A stretch of 64,000 nucleotides of DNA, from positions 80,512 through 144,511 of the forward strand of contig JAKUCV010001604.1 of assembly GCA_028386065.3 (NCBI GenBank), given 5' to 3'. Under the pieces are notes generated by a model. It was not told the DNA's origin. It did not search any database and was given only the letters and a program-made list of their open reading frames with translations. The stretch is from Turnera subulata. Its lineage: Eukaryota > Streptophyta > Magnoliopsida > Malpighiales > Passifloraceae. A program made the position numbers and the translations under genes. Positions 47,755-58,463 of the stretch are shown here, in pieces (the first letter of the stretch is position 1; every line of letters begins with the position of its first letter).

Positions 47755-48010
47755 GTAATGTTTAGTAATCGAACATGGATGTACCATAGGCTAAATAACG
47801 ATGGTAGCTCCATGATGAATTTAGAGCCGGTGTGGATAAGTTTTTGGACTTTGCTTTCTCTCAAACTGATTTGGTTAGAGAAGGAAAAGTTTGGTGTCCA
47901 TGTAGGAGGTGTAAGAATAAAAAATTGTTTGGCCGAGATGATATACATATTCATCTATGGACCAAAAGTTTTTTAGAAGATTATCACTGGTGGTATGCTC
48001 ATGGATAAAA
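47755..48010 (+). pseudogene. CACTA transposase-associated domain fragment
   Basis: RTWMYHRL, then after a frame break DKFLDFAFSQTDLVREGK, then CPCRRCKNK and HLWTKSFLEDYHWWYAHG. This is the pattern of the N-terminal transposase-associated domain (Trp-Met-Tyr, CPCxxC, W..HG) of TNPD-type CACTA transposases. At least one frameshift is present and no downstream transposase core is seen. Confidence 0.75.
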
Positions 48011-48236
48011 TTACAATGATTCAATACATGGTGGAGGAGCACATTGTGTGTGCCTAGACTGGATGTGTCAGCTAGTGATTGTATGTTAACTCTTAGGTAG
48101 TGATATTTGTCTATGTGTTCATTCCTGTGATTGTATCTGATACTAAATGAAGTTTGGAATGTTTTGAAACAATAGTAAATTTGACTTTCAACCACATTCG
48201 ATTGCTGCTGAACAAAATTGAAGTTACTCATTTTCT

Positions 48237-48748
48237 TCTTGTGGTACAATGCCTATCTGTGCGGTTGAGTTCTGGGTGGCTTCTTTGTTATGATTTGGCA
48301 TTTTTAGCATGTTAAAGCATTCTGTAAGTGCATGCAGGACAGTGGAATGACATGTTAAAGTATTCTGTAAGTGCATGCATGTTAAAGCATTCTGCTTCTA
48401 ATTACCCTTGCTTCACCTTTTTCTTTTTGTTTCCATTTCAATAGATAATGCATCCTTTTGATTCTTGGCCAATTAAAATATGTCAGCAGCTTTCTTGTGG
48501 TACAATGCCTATCTGTGGGGTTGAGGTCTGGGTTGTTTCTTTGTTATGATTTGACATTTTTAGCATGTTAAAGCATTCTGTAAGTGCATGTAGGATAGTG
48601 GAATGACATGTTAAAGTATTCTGTAAGTGCATGCATGTTAAAGCATTCTGCTTCTAATTACCCTTGCTTCACCTTTTTCTTTTGGTTTCCATTTCAATAG
48701 ATAATGCATCCTTTTGATTCTTGGCCAATTAAAATATGTCAGCAGCTT
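48237..48748. repeat. Tandem duplication of a 256-bp unit
   Basis: 48237-48492 and 48493-48748 are near-identical, both beginning TCTTGTGGTACAATGCC and ending AGCAGCTT. Each unit itself holds three 'atgttaaag(c/t)attctg' words. It lies inside the CACTA element between the two transposase-like pieces. Confidence 0.92.
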
Positions 48749-48903
48749 ATGGAAGACATATATATGCCATCTACATGTATTAAATTAAAATATGTCATGG
48801 AGCACCAAACGCCATTGTCTACTCGTTAAAATTCATGTACAAAATCCTCCATAGTTCATAGATTCATAGCATTCTGTAAGATGGTAACTAACACTTTGGG
48901 CAG

Positions 48904-49272
48904 ATGATGCAGATGTTTTTATCTCAAATGAACCCGCAGTTACGCGCCCCTGAATATGTTACACGGCCAACGGTGATGCCTTGTGGAACTCGCCCTCTTG
49001 AGCAGCAACAATGGACAAATCTTCCATTTGGTCACTTGGCTTTTACGGGGCAGCAACAAATGATGCCTGCTGGAGGTGCATCTTCATCACATCCATGGCA
49101 GCAAACATTCTCAAGCTCGATGCCGACCTTTCCGAGTGTCTCAACAGCTGCTCCTCCAATTGATCAATCAACAAATGTCAGTTTTCCCAATTCTATCCCA
49201 ATGCCAAGTTGTCCTCCACCACGTCCTGCTTTGAAGAACAATTCTGAAGGTTCTCACAAATCAACACACTGA
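48904..49272 (+). CDS. Probable last exon of a CACTA-encoded protein
   Basis: An open frame of about 122 codons, preceded by CAG at 48900-48902 that could be a splice acceptor, ending TGA 49270-49272. It is rich in Gln, Pro and Ser and opens MMQMFLSQMNPQ, like the C-terminal tails of plant En/Spm-type transposon proteins that follow a coiled-coil region. It stands about 300 bp before the right subterminal repeats, where such exons usually end. No domain is certain. Confidence 0.45.
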   Translation: MMQMFLSQMNPQLRAPEYVTRPTVMPCGTRPLEQQQWTNLPFGHLAFTGQQQMMPAGGASSSHPWQQTFSSSMPTFPSVSTAAPPIDQSTNVSFPNSIPMPSCPPPRPALKNNSEGSHKSTH

Positions 49273-49559
49273 TTTGTTTACTTGTATTATTATGTTATAT
49301 TTGTGGCTTTATGTTTTATTTGTTTAAGGCAAGGAATTTGGTGTCAACTTGTATGTGTTGAGAATTTCATATGATTTGGAACAATGTCAGATTCTATGTT
49401 CACTTTGATTAATTGAGATGTTGAATGTTTGCATTTATTCTATTTTAGTTTTTGAGTTCAATGTTCAGGTTGATGTCTTCAATATTCATGTTGAAGGGTT
49501 CAATATTCATGTTTCCGGTGTTTCTAGGTTCTGGTTTTGGGTTTCATGCGATTATTTTT

Positions 49560-49925
49560 TTTTAATTTATTTATTTTTCCTTACGGGATGCTTACGATTT
49601 GGTTACAACAAAGGATTGTAAGTAAAGTATTTTGCTTACCAATTACTTACTGTTTCCTTACGGAAATGTTTGTCTACGAATGGGGCCCACTAATTGTTTT
49701 GTTAAGGAACACTTACCGTTTCCTTACGGGCAAAAGCCGTTAGGAAACCTTTCTAACAGTTTCCTTACAAAATCCTTACGGATGGGAATTTACTTACGAA
49801 CGGTTTGCTTACGGATGGTTCCCGTAAGGAAACGGATAGCAAACGGTAAGCATCGTTTTTCTCGTTAGGATTTCGTAACGAATAGGTAAGAAAACCTGTT
49901 TTCCTTACCAATTGCTTACGGGAAT
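49560..49925 (-). repeat. CACTA right subterminal repeats
   Basis: About a dozen 'ccttacgg', 'cttacgga' and 'gtaaggaaac' words in both orientations, matching those near the left end. Confidence 0.85.
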
Positions 49926-50274
49926 GTGCCCAAAGAAACGGGCTAGAAATTGGTAGTGTGTAGATGTACTTTTAGGGTTGTACTCATCTCTTGGATGGCC
50001 TGACCTGATCCTCTTTCTATACTTTATGATCAATAAAGTCTCGTTTTATCAAAAAAAAAAAAAGAAAATCGACGCACGACAAGGAAAAGCAAATCCGCAT
50101 GAGCCATCGCGTTTGCTCGAAGTTGAAGGCCGCAATGGACGCCACCCTCGACGGATACAAAAGACACGCTGGTTGACGGCTCTGGTTTTGATGAAGCATA
50201 AGGAGAAGAGAGGAAGTTCGATTTCATGCTCAATTGAGTTCCGATAGCACAAACAATGATTGTATGGACAAGGG

Positions 50275-50345
50275 CAAACAAGGCTGGGAATAAAACCCAG
50301 GACCTTAAGTTCAAACAAGCCAGCATCAACCACTAAACCAACTTA
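50275..50345 (-). repeat. tRNA-like (pol III box) remnant, possible SINE head
   Basis: The minus strand reads TTGGTTTAGTGGTTGATGC then GGTCCTGGGTTTTATTCCC, resembling A and B boxes at suitable spacing. It is degenerate in the B box, with no clear body or tail. Confidence 0.35.
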
Positions 50346-50599
50346 TTTTCATTGAAATGATACCACTATATATATACTTTAATGAATCCTAGGCCCACTT
50401 AAATGAATCCTGGGGCCTGGCCTCCCTTGCTCTCCCTGGATCCGCCCCTGTGTATGGATCCAACATCGCTCGATTGTTGTCGGGCGAGGTATGTTGAACT
50501 CGATCCAGATGTTTTGTTGTTATTGGTTTTATTATTTTTTAACGGGAAACATTTATTTTCCATTTTTGGATGTGAGATCTTTTTGGATCCATTTATTAA

Positions 50600-50905
50600 T
50601 TTTTTTCATAATTATATTTTATTTTAGAAATAAAAAAATAAAAAATAAAAAATAAAAAATAAAAAATAGAAAAGTAAAACAATGAACAATTTTGGTCTGA
50701 CAAGCCTATATAGTACACATGTCATGTCCCCATTGGTCTACTTGTTACAATAGGTAAGTTGGAAAGAATTGGTTGATGTTTATGGGGGACAAAAATTTTC
50801 AAATTAAAAGAGAAGGGACAAAACATTGAAATTGACTAAATGGAGGGACATACTATGTCATCTAAGTTTAATATGGCTTATAACTTAGTATAAAAAAAAT
50901 ATATG
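50600..50905 (-). repeat. Right arm of the large diverged inverted repeat
   Basis: Complement of 43960-44220 (see that entry). Includes an A-rich microsatellite of TAAAAAA units at 50629-50675. Confidence 0.6.
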
Positions 50906-51352
50906 GCCTATAAATTTCCAATTTTTTTTTCTATCTATTTGGTATCGAGTATTTTGCTTTAACTAATCCGGATCGCATACTTGACGACAGATAAGTCTCT
51001 CAAAGGAGAACCAATCGTGGAACCAATTACACATATGTTACTTTCTTGTTTCTAATCTAATATCCATGCACGTTTGGGGATGCAATCGAGAAATGTAAAC
51101 ATCTAGGCTCTCGGATTGAATTTAGAGTGGCGTGATTTACTGAATAACTTCCCGCCACCTTAACCGGACGCATCCAACTTATATCATGTCAAGTAGTTTC
51201 AGGTTCGAGTCCCAACTTAATTGATTAGAATAAAAAGGAATTCAGAGTTGTCGGGGGAGTGAATCGTGTGTTGTTTTAATTTTTTCGGCGAATCTTTTTC
51301 AATTTTCACAATTTTTCCCAACAGGATGGGCACGGTCTAATTCACTAAGATT

Positions 51353-51990
51353 TCTTTTTTTCGAAACATATATTTCATTAATTATAAAATAAAATACACT
51401 TGGATAGATACTAGAGTCACTAACTCTAGGACTCCAAGAAGATTACAAGTGCACAAGTAAAAGGAATACAACAAAGCAAACATATAACAGAAACTAAATA
51501 ATCGAACAACACGAAGCAAAAACTGATACCAATCTTCCATGGAGTAAATCTGCAAGGATTTCGTAGATATGAGTGTGACCCGAAAAGCCACGGGTTGTCG
51601 GGGGAGTAAGAAAGCGTTCTTCATAAAGAAGGGTCCTGTAGATGACAGGATACACAATCTATCCAACTTTTGGTAAGAAAAGTCGTTCCCATGTGCCGAA
51701 CCCAACGACACTCTTGAGTCGAAACTAACGGCTCTTACAGAAGGAAACCATCCAAAGAAAACAATAACAACGGGATGAAAGAAACGTAAGAGCTTCCACC
51801 CGTGTACTAAAACTTCACCATAATGCTTCGCCTCGCCTCCCTTTCGAAGAAAATCACCAACACGAGAGTACGATTCTCTCATCCGTGACTTGCTTACGAG
51901 AGAGTTTGACTTTGCCCATGGGAAGAACAAAATACTCTCACTAGGAGAAACAGTCTCACAAAGAAAATAACTTTTATTTTTCATATAAAA
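51353..51990 (-). mobile_element. Probable retroposon 3' end with unassigned open frame
   Basis: Read on the minus strand, sequence ends 'ttaatgaaatatatgtttcg' followed by an A-run (51354-51361), like a LINE 3' end. A frame of about 200 codons (51984-51382) is open, but its sequence matches no family I know and ends in a hydrophobic stretch. It is more likely non-coding sequence of a retroelement than a gene. Confidence 0.35.
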
Positions 51991-52506
51991 ATACTAGATC
52001 TATAATAATACTAAAAATAAAAAGAGATGAATTAAAGAAGTGAGGGATTTACCATGGATGGTGAAGAAACCATCCATGACAACCCCATTTTGAATTTTGT
52101 ACTCTCACTAGAATTTGAAATTTAAAAATCCCTTTCATAACGCAATCACTCAGATTCAAAGATTTCTGACACATTAAAAAAAACAAGTTAAATATATAAA
52201 TACATTTGCTATCCACTTGAAGCTTTCTGGCCCAGAACCATTACAAAGCATAAGGATGGCATGACTGCGGGCAGAATAGACCCCAAACAAAAATAAAAGT
52301 GAGGACCCCGCAATTATATTATATTCTTTAAATTTTCTCTAATAAATATATTTGGCATACTGCATGTGTTATATAATTATATATATTAATTTTCATTGCA
52401 GCATATAAAGAAGTTAAAAATCACTAATCAATTCAATAATCGTTTCACAGGATAACAAAAAAAAAAAAGAAATAGAAAGCAGAATTCTCTCCCCAACATA
52501 GTTATC

Positions 52507-54348
52507 ATGGATAGGCCCCCTGAGGGCCCAAATGCGGTGGCCTCCGCCGTGACCCCTCCTGTCCCTGTGCCGGAGGAAGCTGATACTCGGAGTAAGAAAA
52601 AGGTACGGCTCCGTGAGGAAGACCCGCCAGATCCAGGAGCGCCTGAAATTCAGATGGATGATGTGGGCTTGTCCTACAAAGACAAGCTAACTGCAAATGA
52701 ACCCTTGGGTATGGAAGATGATTCCTGTTTCGACGAAGAGGAACCCATCGATGAAGAAGGTGACATACAGGTTGTGGAAGGCGTGGATGGCCCGGAGGTG
52801 GTACTCTCTGATGCTTTTGTCTCCCGTCTCCAGAAACCTTGGCAGAGGGCTGTTATTTTGAAGGTCATTGGCCGAAGCGTGGGCTACCAGTCCCTCAAAA
52901 CAAAGCTCCAATTGCAGTGGAAACCAACAGGTCCGTATCAGTTTATTGATCTCGAAAATAACTACTTTGTAGCTCGTTTTGCTAACTCCATGGATTATGA
53001 GAACGTGCTTCTTAATGGACCCTGGTCAGTCTATGGCCATGCTGTTTTTGTCCAACCGTGGTCTGATGAGTTCCGCCCAACTACGGATACCATCAAGAAT
53101 GTTGCTGTTTGGATAAGATTCCCGGATTTCCCTCTGGGGAGGTACCATTCCAAAATCCTTAGAACTCTTGGCAATCTGGTTGGGCAAACCGTGAAGATTG
53201 ACTCTAACACAGCCAAATCTAAGCGGGGGAAGTTCGCTAAGGTGGCCGTGTCGATCGATCTTACAAAGCCTCTTAAGGATGTGGTGAAGCTGCAAGGAGA
53301 GGAGATCAAAGTCAGTTATGAGGGTTTACCCCCAATCTGTCAATCCTGTGGGAAGGTTGGTCATGAACAAATGGTGTGCCCTTTGTTGGCAAAGGAATCC
53401 TCCCAGGAACTCTCCAATGGCGAAGGCTCATCTCCTGTAAGGACAAATGAGGCACTGCCGAGGGATGATCTGGCAAAGCAGAGTAGATCCCCAGCACCGC
53501 CAAAAGTCCTTGGCGCATGGATGAATGTGCCCATCAGAGCGCGTAGACCGCCACTCAAGCTTCGAGACCAGTGGGGGCAGAATCCGTACTCCCGGGGTGG
53601 AGTAGGTGAGAACAGATTTGCTGCCCTAGCTGATGACATTGTTCACAATCCGTTTCCCCCACAGCAACCACCGACCCAAGCCAGCCCATTCCCCAGCCCA
53701 CCAGTTCCCCCTCATTCTATGCCCTCCAAGACCTTAGCCAAGAACGGTAACAAGAAAGGGTCAGCCTCAAAAAAGGCCCAAGGTCCAAAACCAAGTAATC
53801 TAACCCCACCACCTCAGAAAACACTCGACCTCAACCAGAACCATCGGATCCCTTTGAAGGATGTTTCCAACACCCCGCACCATTCTGGTAAGCCTTCTCA
53901 CCCACAGCCTAGTTCCCTCAACCCCTCCTCTACTAAATTCCATTCTAAGAGCCAAAGTTCACATACGGTGGTGAAATTGAATGAATCCCACCACTCCACC
54001 ATTATCAGCCTCTCTGCCCATCCCGAATCCATTTATCGCAAGCCCCCCGTCCCCGAACACCACATTTACACCCAACCAACTACATCTGCTACCCCCACTG
54101 TGCCTCCTAGACCACCCGACCCTATTACACCTCACCTAGTCACTACTGCCCTGCCTCCACCATCCCTTGACCGGGGCAATGAGCCTGCTAGTGACTCCGA
54201 TACTCCTAGTTCTGGATTGGCGAGTCCAGCCCGTCCCATGGATTGTGACGACGAGAATGAAGCAACTTTGGATGTTATGGCGATGGACTCTACTGAGGTA
54301 TCAGCCACTGTAGGTGCTGGTCCCTCCACTCCTAACTTGGTGTTATGA
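52507..54348 (+). CDS. LINE ORF1, DUF4283/zinc-knuckle RNA-binding protein
   Basis: 613 aa from ATG 52507. An acidic N-terminal part is followed by a DUF4283-type domain (about residues 110-190: WQRAVILKVIGRSVGYQSLK, then NYFVARF and LLNGPWSVYGH). Then comes a zinc knuckle CQSCGKVGHEQMVC (C-x2-C-x4-H-x4-C) at about residues 278-291. A long Pro/Ser-rich tail ends the protein. It is expected to coat LINE RNA. The stop TGA overlaps the ORF2 start as ATGA at 54345-54348, which suggests that ORF2 is made by termination-reinitiation. Confidence 0.92.
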   Translation: MDRPPEGPNAVASAVTPPVPVPEEADTRSKKKVRLREEDPPDPGAPEIQMDDVGLSYKDKLTANEPLGMEDDSCFDEEEPIDEEGDIQVVEGVDGPEVVLSDAFVSRLQKPWQRAVILKVIGRSVGYQSLKTKLQLQWKPTGPYQFIDLENNYFVARFANSMDYENVLLNGPWSVYGHAVFVQPWSDEFRPTTDTIKNVAVWIRFPDFPLGRYHSKILRTLGNLVGQTVKIDSNTAKSKRGKFAKVAVSIDLTKPLKDVVKLQGEEIKVSYEGLPPICQSCGKVGHEQMVCPLLAKESSQELSNGEGSSPVRTNEALPRDDLAKQSRSPAPPKVLGAWMNVPIRARRPPLKLRDQWGQNPYSRGGVGENRFAALADDIVHNPFPPQQPPTQASPFPSPPVPPHSMPSKTLAKNGNKKGSASKKAQGPKPSNLTPPPQKTLDLNQNHRIPLKDVSNTPHHSGKPSHPQPSSLNPSSTKFHSKSQSSHTVVKLNESHHSTIISLSAHPESIYRKPPVPEHHIYTQPTTSATPTVPPRPPDPITPHLVTTALPPPSLDRGNEPASDSDTPSSGLASPARPMDCDDENEATLDVMAMDSTEVSATVGAGPSTPNLVL

Positions 54349-57300
54349 CGTCAATAATGACGTGGAACTGCCTAGGAGCTGGCAATAATGAGTTCCGTCG
54401 TATGTTGAACGAGTTGCGAAGGACTTGGAGACCGGATATTGTTGTCATTGTAGAGCCCAGGATTAGCGGTAGAAGGGCTGAAAGGGTGATTGCCAGGACG
54501 GGGTATCCTCATTCACATAGGGTTGATGCCAGAGGATTCGCCGGTGGGATTTGGATTCTCTGGAATCATTTGCATGTGGATGTCACGGTGGTCCACAATC
54601 ACACGCAATTCATTCATCTCAATGTTACAACAGATGCAGCTTCATTCATGTTTACAGCAATCTATGCTGCGCCTCAGGAAAAATGGCGGCGCTTTTTGTG
54701 GGAGAACTTGACTGTCTTAGCTCCATCAATTGATGGTCCCTGGCTTCTTGGAGGGGACTTTAATGCGGTGTTGGAGGGGCAGGAAAGACTTAATCGGTGG
54801 AGAAGACCGGGAAAGGCTAATGCCCGATTCCAACAATTTCTATTTGACTCAGGACTACTAGACATGGGTTTCACAGGCCAACCATTTACTTGGAAGAGTG
54901 GTGATCGGTCCGCCCGCCTAGACAGATTTCTGTGCAATGAAAAATGGTTTGATCAGTTCCCGGAATCGGCTGTTTTTCACCTTCCTAGGTCCTGCTCAGA
55001 TCACAGTCCCGTGGTATGTCGTCTCAAACCTCCTGCTCGGCAGCATGCAAACTCCTCTTGCTTTAGATTTCAAGCTGCTTGGCTCTCCCATCCTGATTTT
55101 GGAAGATTAGTGAAAGAGGATTGGAGACGTAGCTGGAATCTTCCCGAGTCCATTGCCCATTTTTCTGCCCAGGCTGACGTGTGGAACAAAACTGTCTTTG
55201 GCAATATTCTCAGACGAAAGCGGCACTTAACTGCGAGAATTGATGGCATCCAACGCTTCTTATCCAAACGCCCATCCCGTTATTTGTCTAATTTGGAGGT
55301 GGTGTTGAGAAGAGAATTGGACGAAGTTCTAGCTCAGGAGGAAATATTTTGGTATCAGAAGGCTCGGTGTAAATGGATCTCTGCAGGTGATCGAAACACC
55401 AACTATTTCCACAAGACTACCCTGATCCGAAGGAAGAAGAATCGGGTTTTGGCTTTAAAAAACCCGGCTGGGCAATGGATCACGGATCATGATGGGCTGT
55501 TGGGTTTGGCCCATACCCACTTTTGTAGTGTCTTCAAGGAGGAGATTGCGGATAGGAGTCCATCTTTTATTCCCACTTCTTTTCCTACTATTGACCCATT
55601 TTCCTTGAGAGCTCTCATGGCCCCTGTTTCTGGTGAAGAAATCAAGTCTTGCCTGTCTCTAATGGGGCCCCTCAAAGCTCCTGGACCTGATGGCCTGCAC
55701 GCTAGATTCTTCCAATCACAATGGACCACGGTTGGCGGGAGCATATGTGATTTTGTCAAGATGGTTTTTGAGCAAGGTTACTGGGACAGGTCCATCAATA
55801 AAACAACTATTGTCCTCATCCCGAAGGTAACACATCCACAGGATCTTTCTCAATTCAGGCCTATTGGCCTATGTAATGTGGTTTACAAATTAATCACTAA
55901 AATTGTGGTGGAAAGGATTAAGCCGCTCCTCCCTTCTCTTGTGGCTCAAACTCAAAGCAGTTTTGTGCCCGGTAGACAGATCACTGACAATATAGTGATC
56001 GTCCAAGAGGCAATGCATTCTATGCGGCGGAAGAAAGGAAATGTGGGTTTTATGGCAATTAAAATCGACTTAGAGAAAGCCTATGATCGGCTGAATTGGA
56101 TGTTTATTGAAGATACCCTTCGTTTGGCGGGCTTCCCTGCTCTCTTATGCAAAATGATTATGAAGTGTGTTTCGACATCTACCTTGCAGGTCACTCTAAA
56201 TGGAGATATCACTGACTCTTTTCCCCCAACCCGAGGCATTAGACAGGGCGACCCAATCTCTCCTTATCTTTTTGTGCTATGTTTGGAAAGGCTTGGTCAT
56301 CTCATACAGAACCGGGTTGATGAGGGAAGCTGGAAACCAATTGTTTTAAGTAGAGGAGGACCACCAATCTCCCATGTTTTCTTTGCGGATGACCTTGTTT
56401 TGTTTGCAGAAGCATCCTTGGGTCAAGTGCAAGTCATCAAGGAATGTTTGAATAATTTTTGCTCAATGTCCGGGCAACGAGTGAGCAGTGTGAAGACTCG
56501 GATCCTATGCTCTAACAATACGGATCCTGATTTGGCAGAAAGAATCAGTGCCGATTTTGGGTATAGTCTAACTTCAGACTTGGGAAGATATCTTGGAGTT
56601 CCTCTTATCCATCAAAGGATCTCTAAGAGTACCTATTCATATATCCTAGAAAAGGCACAGAGTCGGTTAAGTGGATGGAAATCGCGGCAGCTTTCTCTTG
56701 CTGGCCGCATAACACTGGCTAAATCCGTCCTTGCTGCCCTTCCCCTCTATGTCATGCAAACGGTGTATCTACCTAGGAGCCTGTGTGACTCTTTGGACAA
56801 GATTTGTCGGGATTTTATATGGGGCAACCTCCAGGGGCAGCGGAAGCTTCACCCACTTAAGTGGGAGACGATCTGCCTACCCAAAGACCAAGGGGGGTTA
56901 GGGGTGAGATCCAACCGTGTTACTAATGATGCTTTGATAGTCAAAATGGCGTGGAGACTGCTCACCTCTCCAGCAGATCTTTGGGCTAGGGTGATGCGGG
57001 CAAAGTATTTCCGTGGTGAACAGGACATCCCCCACCATCCCAAACCGGCAGCAGGTTCCCTTTTATGGAGAGCCATTTGTAGGTGCTGGCCGAGGGTGCT
57101 TGAGGGTCTTGGCTGGTCATTAGGCAATGGCCATAAGGTTAAATTTTGGAGGGACTGTTGGGTGGAACAGGGTCTCATTCTTGGGGACGAAACCATGCAG
57201 ACAGTTCCCGCGGAGCAATTAGACTTACCAGTCTCCCAATTTGTTTCTGAAACTGGGATGTGGAATTGGGATCTCATTGATCCATATCTTCCATTTGCCT

Positions 57301-58463
57301 TTGCCCAGAAATTATGGGCCATCATTCCCCCAAGTGTTAGACGGGGGGAGGATCGACTCAAATGGATACTGGAGCCAAAAGGATGTTTCTCTTTGAAGTC
57401 CACATCGGAGCTGTTATCTGATTTTGAGGATGGGGATCGAGACCATCTATGGAAAGTCATCTGGAATTGGAAGGGCCCTCACCGAGTTTGTGCTTTCCTT
57501 TGGTTACTTGGGCACGACAGGCTTGTAACTAACACACTTCGGTTTGACAGACATATAGCTCCCTCCCCTTTATGTTCTTATTGTGAAAAGGAACGGGAAT
57601 CCTGTCTCCATGTTATGCGCGACTGTCGCATGGCTAGAAAAGTGTGGGCGAAGATTGCGCCATCCGACCTTCCTCGACATTTCTTCCAGGCGAATCTCAA
57701 AGAGTGGCTAACCTACAATATACAACAGACAGATCCTTGTTTGAATGGTGTTAACTGGTGTACCATTTTTGCTACTGCATGTTGGAGACTTTGGTCTTGG
57801 AGGAACAAAGGTATCTTTGAGGAGGATTTTATTGAGGATCCGAACCCAGCTAAGTCCATCCTTTTCCTTGCTCACCAGTTCGCATCTTCCATGGAGCTAC
57901 AACGGAAGATGATGAAGTGCCCTGTAGCACCTGAATCCGCCCGCAGTGCGTGGGCTCCCCCCCCTACCGGTTGGTTAAAACTCAATACCGACGGCTCCAT
58001 GAAACCCCAGGAGGATATTGCAGCAGCTGGTGGTGTTTTAAGAGATCCCAATGGTATTTGGATCTCCGGATTTTGTTTAAACTTAGGTTCGTGCTCTCCA
58101 TTGCAAGCGGAACTTTGGGGCATACTTTCAGGGCTCAAGATAGCATGGACGAATTCAGCTCGGAGGGTAGAGCTAGAGGTTGATTCGATGATCGCTGTTG
58201 AATGGATTACATCTGATTTGGAGCCAGATCTTGAGCTAGAAAATATTGTTTTTGAAATCAAATCCCTACTAGCTCGGAATTGGACTGTCAACATCTCTTT
58301 TGTACATCGCAGTGCAAACGTGTGTGCTGATAAGCTGGCTAATTATGCCTATCAGCTCCCCCCGGGGCTTACTATCCTGTACAACCCACCGCTAGAGGTG
58401 CGAGACATTTTGACTAGAGAAGCGCAGGGTCAATGCTGGCCTTTGCGATCTGATGTTTTTTGA
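54345..58463 (+). CDS. LINE ORF2: endonuclease, reverse transcriptase, RNase H
   Basis: 1372 aa without a stop. In order: AP-endonuclease-like domain (MTWNCLGAGN at the start, LGGDFNAVL at about residue 135, CSDHSPVV near 220); reverse transcriptase (APGPDGLHARFF near 445, KTTIVLIPKV near 485, DLEKAYDRLNW near 575, GIRQGDPISPYLF near 630, and FADDLVLFAE near 680 with both catalytic Asp). Then a zinc-binding region (CSYCEKERESCLHVMRDC near 1076) and an RNase H domain with LNTDGSMKP near 1212, GGVLRD, AELWG, DSM and a late HRSANVCADKLA. All active-site residues I can check are present, so the copy may be competent for movement. Confidence 0.94.
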   Translation: MTSIMTWNCLGAGNNEFRRMLNELRRTWRPDIVVIVEPRISGRRAERVIARTGYPHSHRVDARGFAGGIWILWNHLHVDVTVVHNHTQFIHLNVTTDAASFMFTAIYAAPQEKWRRFLWENLTVLAPSIDGPWLLGGDFNAVLEGQERLNRWRRPGKANARFQQFLFDSGLLDMGFTGQPFTWKSGDRSARLDRFLCNEKWFDQFPESAVFHLPRSCSDHSPVVCRLKPPARQHANSSCFRFQAAWLSHPDFGRLVKEDWRRSWNLPESIAHFSAQADVWNKTVFGNILRRKRHLTARIDGIQRFLSKRPSRYLSNLEVVLRRELDEVLAQEEIFWYQKARCKWISAGDRNTNYFHKTTLIRRKKNRVLALKNPAGQWITDHDGLLGLAHTHFCSVFKEEIADRSPSFIPTSFPTIDPFSLRALMAPVSGEEIKSCLSLMGPLKAPGPDGLHARFFQSQWTTVGGSICDFVKMVFEQGYWDRSINKTTIVLIPKVTHPQDLSQFRPIGLCNVVYKLITKIVVERIKPLLPSLVAQTQSSFVPGRQITDNIVIVQEAMHSMRRKKGNVGFMAIKIDLEKAYDRLNWMFIEDTLRLAGFPALLCKMIMKCVSTSTLQVTLNGDITDSFPPTRGIRQGDPISPYLFVLCLERLGHLIQNRVDEGSWKPIVLSRGGPPISHVFFADDLVLFAEASLGQVQVIKECLNNFCSMSGQRVSSVKTRILCSNNTDPDLAERISADFGYSLTSDLGRYLGVPLIHQRISKSTYSYILEKAQSRLSGWKSRQLSLAGRITLAKSVLAALPLYVMQTVYLPRSLCDSLDKICRDFIWGNLQGQRKLHPLKWETICLPKDQGGLGVRSNRVTNDALIVKMAWRLLTSPADLWARVMRAKYFRGEQDIPHHPKPAAGSLLWRAICRCWPRVLEGLGWSLGNGHKVKFWRDCWVEQGLILGDETMQTVPAEQLDLPVSQFVSETGMWNWDLIDPYLPFAFAQKLWAIIPPSVRRGEDRLKWILEPKGCFSLKSTSELLSDFEDGDRDHLWKVIWNWKGPHRVCAFLWLLGHDRLVTNTLRFDRHIAPSPLCSYCEKERESCLHVMRDCRMARKVWAKIAPSDLPRHFFQANLKEWLTYNIQQTDPCLNGVNWCTIFATACWRLWSWRNKGIFEEDFIEDPNPAKSILFLAHQFASSMELQRKMMKCPVAPESARSAWAPPPTGWLKLNTDGSMKPQEDIAAAGGVLRDPNGIWISGFCLNLGSCSPLQAELWGILSGLKIAWTNSARRVELEVDSMIAVEWITSDLEPDLELENIVFEIKSLLARNWTVNISFVHRSANVCADKLANYAYQLPPGLTILYNPPLEVRDILTREAQGQCWPLRSDVF

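Larger units (their letters stand above)
44741..49958 (+). mobile_element. CACTA (En/Spm-type) transposon carrying EHD gene exons
   Basis: The right end finishes ...AATTGGTAGTG at 49958; its complement CACTACCAATTTCTAGCCCG matches the left end CATTACCAATTTCTGGCCCG at 44741, over about 27 bp with a few mismatches. The 3-bp duplication TGT lies at 44738-44740 and 49959-49961. Both subterminal zones are full of 'ttgcttacgg'/'ccgtaag' repeats, as expected for transposase-binding sites. Inside are a broken transposase-associated domain, a last-exon-like frame, a 256-bp tandem duplication and three exons of an EHD-family gene. It carries no complete transposase, so it is non-autonomous. Confidence 0.9.
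44290..50062 (+). pseudogene. Polyadenylated retroposon relic split by the CACTA element
   Basis: 44290-44740 and 49959-50062 appear to be one older sequence. The join passes the duplicated TGT, and the 3' part ends 'gatcaataaagtctcgtttt' then A13 (50050-50062), like a plant LINE or processed-transcript tail. The 5' part has scraps of coding-like sequence with many stops. Which gene or LINE it came from is not clear. Confidence 0.45.

Noticed and set aside
51190..51225. B-box-like 'aggttcgagtcccaac'
   Set aside because: No matching A-box at the right distance was convincing.
51382..51984. 200-codon minus-strand frame as a real gene
   Set aside because: No recognised domain, no splice partners, and it ends at a retroposon-like A-tail.
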